Source: Zea mays (lineage: Eukaryota > Streptophyta > Magnoliopsida > Poales > Poaceae). Taken from it: DNA of 64,000 nt. A model generated the notes under the pieces. That model worked only from the letters and a program-made list of their open reading frames with translations. It searched no databases and was not told the DNA's origin. This document shows, piece by piece, positions 23,189 to 35,692 of this stretch (positions are counted from its first letter, which is position 1; every line of letters begins with the position of its first letter). Location of the stretch: assembly GCF_902167145.1 (NCBI RefSeq), contig NC_050097.1, positions 140,207,982 to 140,271,981 of the forward strand, written 5' to 3'. Position numbers and translations under genes: made by a program.

Positions 23189-25824
23189 GTTGAAGGGTTT
23201 TTATATCATCAACTGAGAAGGTGAAGTTTGGTTGAGATACAACCTTAGTATGATCTCAACCAGCCTTCTCCAAGATGGACATGGCCCTCCGCGCACCAGC
23301 AAAGGCGCAGAAATCCCCCCGATGACTAAGAATTTATTCAAAAGCTTCGGCTTCCCCGCTAATCCACTGGATAACTCCATCGGGGTCACCGCAGATAAAT
23401 CTTTGCTCCGAGGAACAGGGTCCAACCTTAGCGAACCTGTTCTTTAAACTCTTAGCACAGCCCAAGGATACTTCGTAACATTTTTCTTTGGCAGCATGAA
23501 ACTCATCGACATTCTTTTGCGCTCTTAATCTTTCGATCTCGCATATTTCATGCTTCACCACTTCAACTTCAAATTTTTCGGTTGCTTCAGCAACCTTCCT
23601 CTTTAGTTCTTGACTTCGTCTTTGTGAGCTTCGACTTAGGCAGCAAACTTAGCCTCGTTAGATTTCAGCCTATGTACTAAGGAGAGTAATATTTTATCCT
23701 TTTTGAGAGCTTCGTTCCTTAGCATGATAACTTCTGAATGAAGATTCCCAAGAGCTATTTGGCACCTCTCATCCTCTGCTTCTTTCTAGGCCTTTAAAGC
23801 CTTGCTTAGAATTAAGCCCTGGAAAATGAAGAGTGAGCACGTAACGATGGCAAGAAAAACCATAAAAATAATCTATTTTAGACAAGTCAAAGTATCCACA
23901 CCTTCAGACTGTTGTAAGCAAGATTGTCTGCACGTTGATCTTTCGACATTGCAGACAGGCCGAGCTCAAGCTTCGAATATCCTATGTTGTCCATTATTTC
24001 CCAGCAGACCAGTAAAGGAAGTCATCTTCGTCATTTCTACCATATACCAAGGACCCTCGGGGGTATTTCAGATCCTTGGCATAGTGTTGCACTTCGGCAA
24101 TCTGCTCTTCTGTTAGTTGCTTTCTCGAAGCATGTCGAACGATATAGTCCAAGTCACCGTGGGATGGTGCTTCAGGAGTAGGCGCCGAAGGTTTCTCTGG
24201 AAGGCTCTCTTCCCTAAGTTTTTCTGGTACGACTTCCAAAGAACCCGCTTCGACATGGGCAGAGGTGCTGGCAGCAATAATCGTTGGAACTTCTTCAGTT
24301 TTACTCCCAGAAGCTTCGGCAAAGGAACAAGGTGGCATCTTCACAGATTCTAGAACAGCTTCCAAAACGCTAGCCATCCTCCTTTTTCTTGGAGTGCCTG
24401 TGGTAGTTGGCAGCTTCGGCAATATTGCTACTTTCATCTTCGGCTGCCCTGGTACTTTTTCTGTTACTGGCTCTGGCTCTCTGGCCAGGTCTGCAATAAT
24501 TCCAGTAGGCACAACAGGAATAGCCTCTATGGCCGAGGGGGGTTGTTTCCACCCTTTCACTTAGCTTCGGCACGTCGTCCGTCTCAATGCGCCTGGGTCA
24601 ACGCGTCAAAAACTTTGATCTTCTTCGACCTCGACACACCAGCAGATGCCGAGGTAGCGGCTTTTCTTTTCTTACCTTGCTTCTGCGTGGGATAGCGGTA
24701 GTCTAGGTATACGAACCCGATAACATCAAACACCCTATTCAATCTCTTCTTGCCACGAGCACCGAAGGCAGTTGTCATAGCTTCGTCTTCTGCCTTCAAA
24801 TACGCTTCAAGTATCTCATCACTTGTTGCTTCTATGGCATCCAACCAATCATCATTTGGCTCATCAAATTCATTTCTGAACCGGAATGTGTACTTCAGAT
24901 AAATCAGGCCACCTTGGCTAGAGCCAGCGGTGGCCTCCTTTGACATTTCCCACTCGCTCGCAAGAGGCCATACTTTATATGCAATGTGATCCTGAAGCAG
25001 GTCTCTTGTGCCAATATAGGTGCACACTGTGTTGAAAGCTGCCTAGCACGCTTGCACATCATTCCCGAGTGTAGTGGGTGGCCTCCTAATGCCGAAGCGA
25101 GACCATATAGGGCGTTGAATAATCCCTTTCACATCCTTCCTTTGACTTAGGTCATTTTTCACGTAAAATCACTCTTGCATCCAAGAGCCTGGCCACCTCT
25201 TCCGAAACGTGGGCATAGGATAACTCGCCTCAGATCGAGGTACGAAGCTGAAACAACCAAAATTATTGTGGTATTGTTCCTTTCCAGTCACCTTCGTCTC
25301 ATAAGACAACTCATGAATATTGCAAAATCATCTTGCATCCGGTTCCAGTCCTTGGCTCCTCATGGACTAGATAAAAACCCCCACTTTAATAAGAGCTTCG
25401 GGGGTAATCTGATGAAGGTATATCTCAAACGTCTTCAAAACATCGACTAGCATCTTATGAAGGGGGAAATGAAGCCTAGCCTTCATGAAGCTCCTGAAGA
25501 CTACCACTTCATCGCTTTCTGGTAGCGGAACGGTGTCCTCTCCCCCAGCCCTCACTATAGACACATCATGAAAATATTTCCCCTTCATCGATTCAATTTG
25601 TCCTTGCTTGATAGTGGATTTCCCAAAAAAACAACGTGGCTAGGTCTCCACGGCCGATCTTTGGCATTCTCATCTTCACTCTCAATATCAAAGCTTTCAC
25701 TATCGCTGGAGTTCTCAGACAACCCAGCCAGCATCTCATTGGTAATTTTTTCTGCATTGGTCTTCTCCATAGCTTCGTAGAAACCAGCCAATGCAGGGTC
25801 AGTGATCTTCTTCTCCTCAACCAT
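23189..25824 (-). pseudogene. 5' part of the outer element's antisense PF04195-type gene
   Basis: Opposite in strand to the host element. It starts at ATG 25824 with an acidic N-terminus. A block then matches the same region of the young element's gene (HFPLHKMLVDVLKTFEIYLHQ, then ITPEAL) and a segment ending in FGARGKKRLNRVFDVIGFVY. A coiled-coil region follows. At least two frame breaks and a stop interrupt it. An intron GTGTGG...TTCCAG at 23819-23901 (83 bp) precedes the exon beginning GLILSKALKA. This equals the intron position before SMLLSKALQM in the young element. The domain match is to 'putative gypsy type transposon' (PF04195), from memory. Confidence 0.72.
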
Positions 25825-25951
25825 TCAAACGATGGTTGCGCAGATGTTGAAGCTCAAAAGTTAATCGAGCTCGAGAAAGCAAAGAAAGCTAAAATGGCAA
25901 ACATAGTGCAATCAGCTAGATAACAGGAAAAATACTCACGACATAGGCTTC

Positions 25952-25960
25952 TATATATAT
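25952..25960 (-). promoter_or_regulatory. TATA-like box upstream of the antisense gene (outer element)
   Basis: TATATATAG on the minus strand about 130 bp upstream of ATG 25824. The same arrangement occurs in the other two Tat-type elements. Confidence 0.5.
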
Positions 25961-26116
25961 ACTCAGAAACCCACAGTTCAGTGGGTCCCACAATTCAGAA
26001 TGATTCGCTATTCTAGCGAAGGGAAGGTGTTTTTTTGGACCTTCGTCTAAAGGCCTTCGTTCACGCCGCAATCTAAATTTATTACAAAGAAACAAATCAA
26101 TACTGTGAGGGGCTAC

Positions 26117-26792
26117 TTTTGGGGGCCTTCCTCTTTCGAAGGTCCTAAAAAACGTGACTGGCCATAAGTTTTCAGTATATGGATTATTACAAGGGAGTTT
26201 CGGCTTCGACATAAAGGTCTTCTCTCATGGCAAAGACATACAATGTGAAGAGGTAACCCGAAGGTGATAAGAATAATCGCCGAAGCTATAGCCAAAGAGC
26301 TTCGACTTAATATGGTGATGAAGACCAAATATGATGTCGACCAAAAGGGGAAAACGACTAGTTAGTCCTTAATGATTCATGTTATGATTATAAATAGATG
26401 TCAGGGACATAAATGTACTTTTACCTGGGCTGTGTCCCGTGCCTATAAATAGATGAACAGTAGCAACATACTGTTCACGCTGATTTGTAATCACTCTCTC
26501 GCGTCTTCACCTTCGAGCAAGTCGAAGGTATCAATGTAATATTAATACTGTTAATATTCATAAATGTTTTATGGAATGCAAATATGAATAAATTAATGAG
26601 ATGCGGTTACTGTTTTCATCCTTTTGCTTTCCTATTCGCATGTTAAATGATGAAGGTATGTCCTTCTTGATCTTTGTCTGATGAGCATTATACCCATGTG
26701 GAAATAATGCTTCGGAAGACGAAGGTCCGGAATAATTAACAATTGTATTGCCTTGTTCTTGACCTACAACATTTGAGAACAAGTGATCAACA
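26117..26792 (+). repeat. 3' LTR of the outer Tat-type element (676 bp)
   Basis: Follows a purine tract (GAGGGGCTAC), begins TTTTGGGG (canonical TGTTGGGG, mutated at the second base) and ends GATCAACA. The TATA region GTGCCTATAAATAG at about 26440 and the 3' end TTTGAGAACAAGT match the LTR of the young element. The 5' LTR is outside the window, so no target duplication can be read. Confidence 0.75.
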
Positions 26793-26964
26793 TTAATATT
26801 AAGATCAATGGCAAAAAACCAACAACTAAAAGCTATAATTGAAAAACTGGCTTTTAAGCCAAAATCCTAAAAGTTATAGTTCCAACAAACAAACCTAAGT
26901 TAAGCATTCATGACCTACATGTTTTTGCAATGCAGAAGGGGTCATCCATATGTGTTACCATTTA

Positions 26965-27111
26965 CTCCATCTGTCTTAAATTAGTATTTGCTTTAACATT
27001 TATTTTTTATGTCTATATTTAAATAGATGATGACGAATCTAGACACATACACTAATTATTGTATGTATCCACTAAATATCTAAAACGAAATTTAATTTAG
27101 GACGGCGGAAG
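26965..27111. mobile_element. Stowaway-like MITE (147 bp)
   Basis: Flanked by TA on both sides (26963-26964, 27112-27113). Terminal repeats are CTCCATCTGTCTTAAATTA and, reverse complemented, CTTCCGCCGTCCTAAATTA, both near the Stowaway consensus CTCCCTCCGTCC. AT-rich, non-coding. Confidence 0.82.
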
Positions 27112-27250
27112 TATATCATATATTTGCAAGTAAAGAAGGCAAGATTTCATTTTTCACATATAAAAGGATAAGTACCGGGATCAATTTAAGAATACGGGAC
27201 AAGACTATTAGTGGAAGAATTTACTCTGGTATCATTTGATGAGTTGGGCA

Positions 27251-27860
27251 TAGAGATGGCAGTGGGTACCCGCGACCCGATACCCGATGTGTATTTACTC
27301 CATTAGGGTATGTATATGGGCTAAATATTCTACTCATGGCTATCTTATTGGGCAAAAACCTTTACTCAACGGGTAAAATGGTATTAGAACGTTCTACCCT
27401 CACCCATACCCGTTAACCCGTAGGTATAAAATATCCAGTATAAGGTTGGCTAAAAAACATGAACTTGAGCTTCAATCATCCATCTTCTTTTTTGACTATT
27501 TAACAACTTTTTGGGCAATAATGTCATGGAAGGCTTAACAATTATTTGATGATTATGTAATGTGTTATGTGGTACTATCATAGTGTTGCTATTTTATTCA
27601 ATTATCTACGGTGATGTTGAATGGATAATTGAATGATGCTAGAATTTTCTAATGTTATTTAGATGGATATATTTGATGTTTGTATAATGTTATATTTTAA
27701 TAGATGTTTAATCTTTGTGGGTACGGACAATCTGATGAGTGTCCCATACTCACATGGGTATGGGTATAGAAGTAAAGCCATACCCACTAGTGGATATGGG
27801 TGGTCCGACAGGTTTTTTTTACCATGGTTATGTGTATGTATTTAGCCATTGCCATCTCTA
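27251..27860. mobile_element. hAT-like non-autonomous element (610 bp)
   Basis: Terminal inverted repeats TAGAGATGGCA and TGCCATCTCTA; 8-bp flanks GTTGGGCA (27243-27250) and GTTGAGCA (27861-27868) look like a target duplication with one mismatch. The subterminal regions are rich in GGGTACCCG/TACCCAC motifs in inverted orientation. No transposase. Confidence 0.8.
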
Positions 27861-27977
27861 GTTGAGCATACATCTATACTATACTTAAAGCACCAGTTTC
27901 AACGGTCGTCATGTGTCATTTTTTTACAAATAACCCCTCATAGCTATTTCATATTAATCCGCTGCACGTCTATAGAT

Positions 27978-28347
27978 GCCAACACCTGACACGGGTTAGA
28001 TGCACGCGGGCCACAACTATGGCACATGCACGTCATGTCGGCCTGCTAACTGTGTCGGGCCAGCCCGTTAGCCCGTCGATCCATTTAATTAAATCAGCGT
28101 AACGACGCCCGACACGGGTTAGATGCACGCGGGCCACAACTATGGCACATGCACGTCATGCTGCCCTGCTAACTGTGTCAGGCCAGCCCGTTAGCCCGTC
28201 GATCCATTTAATTAAATCAGCGTAACGACGCCCGACACGAGCTAGATGCACGCGGGCCACAACTATGGCACAGACACATCATGCCGGCCTGCTAACTGTG
28301 TCGGACCAGCCCGTTAGCCCGTCGATCCATTTAATTAAATCAGCGTA
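27978..28347. repeat. Three tandem copies of a 123-bp unit
   Basis: The segment (C)GACACGGGTTAGATGCACGC...CCATTTAATTAAATCAGCGTA repeats with period 123 (phase points 27991, 28114 and 28237) with few changes between copies. It lies in the left part of the Helitron. No coding potential. Confidence 0.88.
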
Positions 28348-28763
28348 AAATGTTAAAAAAACGGTGCAGGAGGTGAGTTTCGAACCCATGCCCTGATGGA
28401 AGAAGGGCGGGAGACACTGGATGAAACTATCTAACCAGTAGAACATCACGCTAAGATGTTTTTAATATTGAATATAAATTGTATATAGGTATATACGTTT
28501 TTTTGTAAAATAAAAAAATAATCGTGTCGGGCCGGGCCAGCACTATGGGCCGAGGCTATAGCCCAAGCACGACACGACGTTCTTGGCTCTTGCAAGCATT
28601 AGGTCATTTCTGAGATCACATTGGCGCAATGTACTACATGGTGTTTGAGGTTGCTGAATTGGATGGAGCAGCAATGATTTGTCACACTAACAGCAAAATG
28701 AAAGGTTATTTGTTGGTTTTAAACGTTAATAATTGCTACGAAGTAGCATAATTTATATAGAGC

Positions 28764-30438
28764 TGTCGGCGTTTCGAGACCGGGGGGTCCCTGGGCCGAC
28801 GAGTGAAATGTCGCTGCGTGCCCCAGCCCAGATGGGTCGGCGCGAGGCCGAGCGCGAAGGGGGGAGAAAGGTGGCCGGAGACGGGCGTGAGAGAGGTGGA
28901 AATCCCGCGGCCTTCGTGTTCGTCCCGCGCCCAGGTCGGGTGCGCTTGCAGTAGGGGATTACAAGCGTCCACGCGGGAGAGGGAGCGAGCGGCCTTACGC
29001 GAGCGCCTGTCTCGTCCTCGTCCCCGCGCGGCCAACCCTCTGTAAGAGGGCCCTGGTCCTTCCTTTTATAGACGTAAGGAGAGGATCCAGGTGTACAATG
29101 GGAGGTGTAGCAGAGTGCTACGTGTCTAGCTGAGGGGAGCTAGTGCCCTAAGGACACGTCGTCGTGGCAGCCGGAGAGGTTTTGGCACCCAGTTGGTGTG
29201 ATGTCGTGGCTGTCAGAGGAGCGCTGGAGCCTAGCGGAAGGACAGCTATCGGGGCGGTTGAGTCCTTGCTGACGTCCTCTTGCTTCCGTAAGGGGGCCGA
29301 GAGCCGCCGCCGTCACGGAGTGTGCGGGGCGCTATCATTGCCTATCTGGCGGAGCGAGCCAGATGGGATGCCGGCCTTGTTCCCCGTAGCCTGAGTCAGC
29401 TCGGGGTAAGGTAATGATGGCGCCTCCTGTTGACGTGGCTGGCCCGCGCCCTAGGTTGGGTGATGTGGAGGCTCCTCCGAGGCCGAGGTCGAGTCTGGCT
29501 TCCGTGGCCGTGGTCGAGTCCGAGCCCCTGGGTCGGGCGAGGCGGAGACCGTCGGCTGAAGCCAGGGCTGAGTTCGAGCCCTGGGGTCGGGCGAAGCGGA
29601 GTTCATCGTCTTCTGGGGCTGAGCCCAAGTCCGAGCCCTGGGTCGGGCGGAGCGGAGTTCGCCGTCTTCCGGGGCTGAGCCCAAGTCCGAGCCCTGGGTC
29701 GGGCGGAGCGGAGTTCGCCGTCTTCCGGGGCTTAGCCCGAGTTTGAGCCCTAGGTCGGGCGGAGCGGAGTTCGCCGTCTTCCGGGGCTTAGCCCGAGTCC
29801 GAGCCCTGGGTCGGGCGGAGCGGAGTTCGCCGTCTTCCGGGGCTTAGCCCGAGTCCGAGCCCTGGGTCGGGTGGAGCGGAGTTCGCCGTCTTCCGGGGCT
29901 TAGCCCGAGTCCGAGCCCTGGGTCGGGCGGAGCGGAGCTTCCTATGGCGCCTGCGGCCGGGCCTGACTGCCTGTCAGCCTCACTCTGTCAAGTGGCACCG
30001 CAGTCGGAGCGGCGCAGGTGGCGCTGTCTTTCTGTCAGGCCGGTCAGTGGAGCGGCGAAGTGACGGCGGTCACTTTGGCTCTGTCGACTGAAGGGCGCGC
30101 GTCAGGATAAAGGTGTCAGGCCACCTTTGCATTAAATGCTCCTGCGATTTGGTCGGTCGGCGTGGCGATTTGGTCAGGGTTGCTTCTTGGCGAAGACATG
30201 GCCTCGGGCGAGCTGGAGATATGTTCGCCGCTGGAGGGGGGCCTCGGGCGAGGCGGAGATCCTCCGGGTTCGGCTGCCCTTGTCCGAGGCTGGGCTCGGG
30301 CGAGGCGTGATCGAGTCCCTCGAATGGACCGATCCCTGACTTAATCGCACCCATCAGGCCTTTGCAGCTTTATGCTGATGGGGGTTACCAACTGAGAATT
30401 AGGAGCCTTGAGGGTACCCCTAATTATGGTCCCCGACA
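28764..30438 (-). repeat. 3' LTR of the Huck-like element (1675 bp)
   Basis: GC-rich LTR from TGTCGGCG to CCCCGACA. It contains the 56-bp tandem array at 29525-29950. Open frames in this stretch on either strand are GC-driven and not genes. Confidence 0.9.
29525..29950. repeat. 56-bp tandem array in the Huck-like LTR
   Basis: About seven copies plus a partial one of a unit built on CTGGGTCGGGCGGAGCGGAG followed by TTCGCCGTCTTCCGGGGC. The other LTR has five plus a partial (41185-41475), which explains the 112-bp length difference. Confidence 0.88.
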
Positions 30439-31728
30439 GTAGCCCCCGAGCCTCGAAGGGAGTGTTAGCACTCGCTTGGAGGCTTTCGTCGCACTTTTTT
30501 GCAAGGGGACCAACCTTTCTTAGTTGCGTTTTGTTCCGGTGGGTGCGCGCGAGCGCACCCGTCGGGTGTAGCCCCCGAGGCCTCGGAGGAGTGGTTTGAC
30601 TCCTCCGAGGTCTTAATGCCTCGCGTAATGCTTTGGCTGGTCTGGTCGTTCCCTCATGCGAGCTGGCCGTAGCCCGGGTGTACGGTCGGGTCCCAAGTTC
30701 TCAGGCTGGTATGTTGACGCTGTCAACGGTTTTGCCGGAGCCGGGTTTGCGAGAGCAGCCCCCGAGCCTCTGCACAGGGCGAGAGGGCGATCAGGGGCAG
30801 ACTCGACTTTTTTACATACGCCCCTGCGTCGCCTTTCCGCAAGGAGGAGGGGGGGAAAGCGCCATGTTGCCCTCGGTGGGCGCCGAACATGGTGTCTCCG
30901 GTGAGCTGCAGGCGGGTAATCCGAGCGGACGTCCGTGCCCCATTCGCTAGGGGTCGGCTAGAGGCCCAGAGGCGCGCCCAAAAATACCTGCGGGTGATCT
31001 GCCAGACCCGGTCCCCTGTCGACGGGGTCCGAGGGCTCGATGCCTCCCTCTGATGGGATTCCGTTACAAGATCGTTCCCACTGGTCTCGGAAATGTACTA
31101 GGGTACCTCGGGACCGCAGCCCGAGCCTTGGTTATGTATCGAACGTACCCATGGTCATCCCTCGCTCTGTGTCTGAGGCGGCTGTGAACCCTTCGGGGGC
31201 CAGCCTTCAAACCCCTGATCAGTAGTGGGCGCGGAGCCTGAGTAGCCTGAGGCGGCCGTTGAACCCTTCCGAGGGGCCGGCCTTCGAACCTCTGACCAGT
31301 AGTGGGTGTGGAGCCCACGTGCTCTGAGGCGGCTGTTGAACCCTTCCGAGGGGCCAGCCTTCGAACCTCTGATCAGTAGGGAGGCTCGGAGCCTGGTTCC
31401 TTCACGGGGAAGGATCCTTTTCGAGGTATCCCCCTTTCCCGGTCCCTGTTGTAAGAGAGAGAAAGAGGAAAAAAGGAAAGGGATACGAAATTGAACGACG
31501 CGGCGTACCTTTTTTGACGCGGTCATTATGGCGAAGGCGAAGCGTCGCTCGCTTCTCCTGCCAGAGATGCCGCCTATCCTGCCGCGGAGTTAATGCGACG
31601 GGGCGTGCGGTTCGTGGGGCGGCCGTTGCGCGTGCGCGAGCCGTTCGAGGAACGACCGTTTCGCCTTGGGTTTTTCGAATCCCGCGGCGGGTCCGGACGA
31701 AACGTTGAACGGGTCTCGTCATGGCCTT
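30439..31728. other. Huck-like internal spacer with 75-bp repeats
   Basis: Non-coding GC-rich region next to the 3' LTR. It contains three diverged copies of a roughly 75-bp unit (GGCGGCTGTTGAACCCTTCC, then GAGGGGCCAGCCTTCGAACC) at 31176-31385 and many AGCCCCCGAG motifs. No gene recognised. Confidence 0.6.
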
Positions 31729-31734
31729 TATATA
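31729..31734 (+). promoter_or_regulatory. TATA box of the Huck-like antisense gene
   Basis: GCCTTTATATACTCGG on the plus strand, 137 bp upstream of ATG 31871 and independent of the LTRs, which read the other way. Confidence 0.6.
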
Positions 31735-31870
31735 CTCGGAGGAGGGTCCGGCGACGGTTCTTTGCTCCGCTTCTCGCCTCCCCCTTAGGTTTTCGCAACC
31801 CGAGAGGTTTAGCCACAGAGAAGGAAACCGCTTCCCCAGTTCCTTCCGCCCCCACCCCTTTTGCTCGGTG

Positions 31871-34800
31871 ATGGCCGACCGGGTGACCATCATCCCGCCG
31901 CGCGATCCATGGCCTTTCTCCACGGTCACGGCGGGTGATCTAGAGGATCTTGTTGCCGAGGGTTTACTTCGCCCTCTCTCTGATGAGAAGCGGCCGGAGT
32001 GGATTCCCCCTGCGAGCGGAGCCGCTCCGTCCCCGTCGCCGGGGTACGTAGTGAGCTTTGTCTCCTTTCATGAGCGGGGATTCGGTGTGCCGGCGAGCCG
32101 CTTTATGCGGGCGATCCTACACCACTACGGGGTGGAGTTGCACAACCTCAGCCCCAATTCCATCTCGCAGGCCGCCATCTTTGTGGCGGTGTGCGAGGGG
32201 TACTTGGGGATCGCCCCCCACTGGGACTTGTGGACTCATCTCTTTTTCGCGAAGCTTTTTGCTTCGCCGACGGGGAGAGAAAGGTCCGCGCGGCGGTGCG
32301 GGCCGGCGGCTGCATCCTCCAGCTGAGGCAGTCGTGGGCGTCGCTGTATATTCCCGCTATCCTTGCGTCCTCGAATAAAGGGTGGCAGCGCCGGTGGTTC
32401 TACCTCCGGAATGACGGCGAGTTGCTCCCGCCGTTTTCCCAACGAGTGGTCACCATCGCCGCCGATGCTTGGCGCCACGGGACCCCGCACGAAAGACAGA
32501 AGAACCTCGAACCCCTTCTCAAGGCCTTGGAGGCGTTGCGGAAAGGGGGACTCACCGCAGCGGGAGTGATTGCCGCCATCCACCGCCGGAGGGTGCTTCC
32601 CTTGGCGGAGCGACGGTTGCCGCTTTGGGAGATGACACCGGAGGCTGACTTGGAGGGCTCGCGGATGTCCTCGGATCCTCTTCCCTTCGACGTTCTCCAC
32701 GGGCGGGTGACCGTCGCGTTGGGGAAACCGGACACCAGCGCCTTCTCCCAGCCCTTGATGCGCCCTGACCAAGGGTGCGTGACTCTGGTGAGTGTCCGCT
32801 CCTTCGTTCTTCTTGCGTCGGGTTGCCCCTGGTTCTTTACGGTCGGGATTTTTATCCGTCTCCAGGAGGTAGGGTGGCACAAGCCTTCCCTGCCACGGGT
32901 CCCGCAGGACGCGGTGGACCGAGCAGCGCGGCGAGTTGCCGCGGAGGAGAAGAAGAAAAAGAAGGACGCGGAGAAGGCCTGGGCCCGCGAGCGGATGCGG
33001 GCTCGAGACGCCTTGGAAAAGCTCCGTCGTCGGCAGGAGAGGGAGGAGCTCCCGAGGGAGCCGTCGCCGGAAACGCCTGATGACGACGACGATGATGAAG
33101 ATGATGACGAGGAAGACGACATGGCCGCCCGCCTCGGTTTTAGCCCTGGCTTGAGGTTAGGCCAGGAGCCGTCAAGCCAGCCCCCGAGTGGGCTGATGCC
33201 GTCAGTCCCTGGAGTCGGGACGCCGAGGTCCCGGCCCAAAGAGCGGGGGCAGACCGAGAGGGTACTTGACCCCTCGGCTGGGGGAGTTGAGGTGACCCCG
33301 GGGAGCCAGGCCGAGGCGTCTGTTCCCCGAGAGCCGTCGCCCACGCCGGCAGCGCAGGAGAGCGACCCTCAGGTCGCCGTGGCAGTGTCTGGGCAGTCCG
33401 TCTCCCGGGCGTCCAAAGCGCCCAAAGCAAGGGTGGTGCCGAAGCCGCCGGCGAAGCGGACCTCGGCGGCTCCTTCGGGGGTCGAGATCCAAGAGACCTC
33501 CCCTCAGGCACGGTTGATCATGGCCCGGAGCGGGTAAGTATCTTGGAACGTCTTCATCCTGGTTTTTCATTCGTATGTCCCGACCGCGATTTTTCTTTTC
33601 TCCTCAGCAAGCGAAGCCATGGCCTGACCGATCTGGCTCCCCGAAAGGCCCTTAAGACGGCGTCGGCTTCCGCAGCCGGCGCCGCTCCGGGCCTTGCCGT
33701 TCAGCTGACCTTCTCGTAAGGTGCTCCACAGCAGGGGGTTCAGGCGGCACTAGTCGCCGTGGAGCGAGTTCCCGAGGCTGGCTCTTCTGCCGAGGCGGCC
33801 ATTGTGCTAGAGGAGGCGGTTGACGCGGACGTGGCCCCGGCCCCACCGGACGTGCCGGCGGTGCTGGCACCTGTCGCTACTGAAGCCGCTGCCATCTCAG
33901 TCGGGGAGCGACCTGTCGCTGCCGACGCCGAGACGGCCGAGGTGTCGGCGCTTGGTGCCTCGGAGGAGGGGCGTGGAGACGCGATTCGTTCCGCCGAGCG
34001 GCAGCCTTGTCGCTGTGCGGCGGAGCTCCGAGGGTCGGCGCCAGTTGCTCCGGTTCCGGACCCGTGAGGCCTCGGATCCCTTCTTCGTTCTCGACGATGA
34101 GCGGGAGGAGCAGTCCTGGGACGAGCTCCGCGAGTGTGCCGAAGCAACGGTGGGGTCGCTCCGGTCGTCGCTGGAGATTTTCTGCAGGGACGTCCCCAAA
34201 ATCCTCCAGGTAACGGTTTCAGGCATACCTTTTTTTTGTGACCAAGGTGTCTTTTGTGATGCCCCGCTTCCTTCCCTCAGGATCTGACGGATCTGACCGC
34301 CGCCAAGTCGTCGTTCATCCGCCACGAGGTCGACGTCTGGGGCTCGCTGCGATCCCTGAGGACCTTGCTCGCTGGGGCTACTGCGCGCCTCTCTCAGCAG
34401 GGCGCCGAGGCGGCGGACCTTCGGTTGCTCTGCACCGATCTGAGAGCCGAGGCGGCAGCGGCACGCGCGGAGGCGGCAGCGGCGCGCGCAGAAGTGCAAC
34501 GACAGCGGTCGGAGTTTGACCAGATCGTCAATGAGCGGGAGCAATCTCGGGGCCGGGCTGCCGAGGCCGAAAGCCGGGCTGGAGCCCTTGCAGCCGACCT
34601 AGCCGTAGCCCAGGTCGTAGCCTCGGAGCAGCGTGCCCGAACCGGAGGTACGCCTTGGCCATTTTCGGTTTTTGTTTCAGCTTGTTTCCTCTGCTTGTGT
34701 TTGAGATCTTTCGTTCTGGCTGTTCGCAGAGCTCGAGTCCGCCCTTGAGGAGTCCGCCAAGGCGCTTGCCGAGGCGCTTGCCGGGGCGGCCGAGCAGAGG

Positions 34801-35220
34801 GAGGCCGACCACGCGGCCATGTCCGAGGCCGTTTTGGGCTTCTGCCGGGTCCTTGGCTTTGGCGACGTCCCCTCAGGAAGCTCCCCTCAAAGTCGCCTGC
34901 AGGCCTTGGGCGATCATGTGCGCGGCAGACTCCGCGAGGCGCTACACCACGGGGTCAGGCGGGCCTTCACCGTGCTCGCTTCCCACTACGTCGTGGACCT
35001 GGAGCGGGTCAGCGAGGGGTATTGCCTGCCTGACGAAGATGAAGCCGCCCTGGCAGAAGTCCAGAGGATCGATGCGGCCGCCGCGGGTCCGAGCGCAGTG
35101 CTGGCGACCACCTTCGAGGCAGAGATCCTCCCGCCTGCGCCGTCGTCCGAAGCCGGGATGGACTTTGCCGAGGGCGGGGACGAAGCCGAAGGCGCGGCTC
35201 CTTCCCCGGGCGACGCCTAA
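31871..35220 (+). pseudogene. Intron-containing PF04195-type gene, antisense to Huck-like pol
   Basis: The start ATG (31871) opens MADRVTIIPPRDPWPF. A conserved block follows (FGVPASRFMRAILHHYGVEL, then HNLSPNSI and HWDLWTHLF), matching 'putative gypsy type transposon' PF04195. The middle is Lys/Glu- and Asp-rich (run of Asp/Glu near 33080-33120) and the C-terminus is coiled coil (33900-34900). GT-AG introns that join frames lie at 32788-32865, 33534-33607, 34210-34280 and 34648-34729. Breaks are a T-run frameshift near 32245, a TAA at 33717-33719 and a frameshift near 34010-34060. The stop is at 35218-35220. The function of the family is unknown. Confidence 0.72.
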
Positions 35221-35692
35221 CTCTGTCGGAGCAGTTTTTGTTGGATGCACGCGTGTCTTTCTGCGGCCGCTGAGGCCTAAACACTTTATTACCGTTGCAT
35301 AAAGTCGTGCTCCTTTCCCTTTCATTTCATGTGTCCGACCCCGCCTGTCAGTAGCAGGATGGCTTCCCCAAGTAGGGGTCACTTTTCGTGGTGGGTGACG
35401 AGTGAGGTGTCCGTAACCCAGAGGCGTAGGAGTCCCTCGGCTCAGTCAGCCTTGCCACTTACATGCACCCGCGTTCGCTCCTTGGGGTCCTGCTTCCGAC
35501 ATAGCCGGGGGAACGCAAAAGCCTTTTCGATTGAAAATTTTGACGCAAAGGGGTTCCCCCCTTTTTAGCCCCCGAGGGAGGGTCGGGCTCTGCCGAGGCA
35601 AGGCTGACCCTTCCTTGATGACTAAAAACTTGCGTGGGGGTAAGGTAAGCGAACAACTTGAAAGCATCTTAAGGGTAGAGGCGACGTAGCTA

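Larger units (their letters stand above)
2445..26792 (+). mobile_element. Old Tat-type Ty3/gypsy element lacking pol (outer layer of the nest)
   Basis: Its 5' LTR and most of gag are outside the window or displaced by the Opie-like insertion. What remains, in order, is a gag C-terminus (2447-3134), a 62-bp tandem array (3284-3615), a minus-strand PF04195-type gene (4094-25824, split by the insertion at 4479-23183), a purine tract and a 3' LTR (26117-26792). No protease, RT, RNase H or integrase lies between gag and the array, so this is a pol-less derivative. The LTR end, TATA region and tandem array resemble those of the young element at 46253-55637, implying a related family. All reading frames are decayed. 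Confidence 0.8.

Noticed and set aside
27663..27845. 60-codon ORF at 27663-27845
   Set aside because: It lies inside the hAT-like MITE and is chance coding.
28803..30354. Many GC-rich ORFs in the Huck-like LTR
   Set aside because: Stop-poor by composition, no domains, and non-coding LTR sequence repeated at 40414-41976.
31402..35382. Minus-strand ORFs opposite the Huck-like antisense gene
   Set aside because: They are mirror frames of a GC-rich coding strand; the plus-strand gene has conserved motifs and splice sites, these do not.
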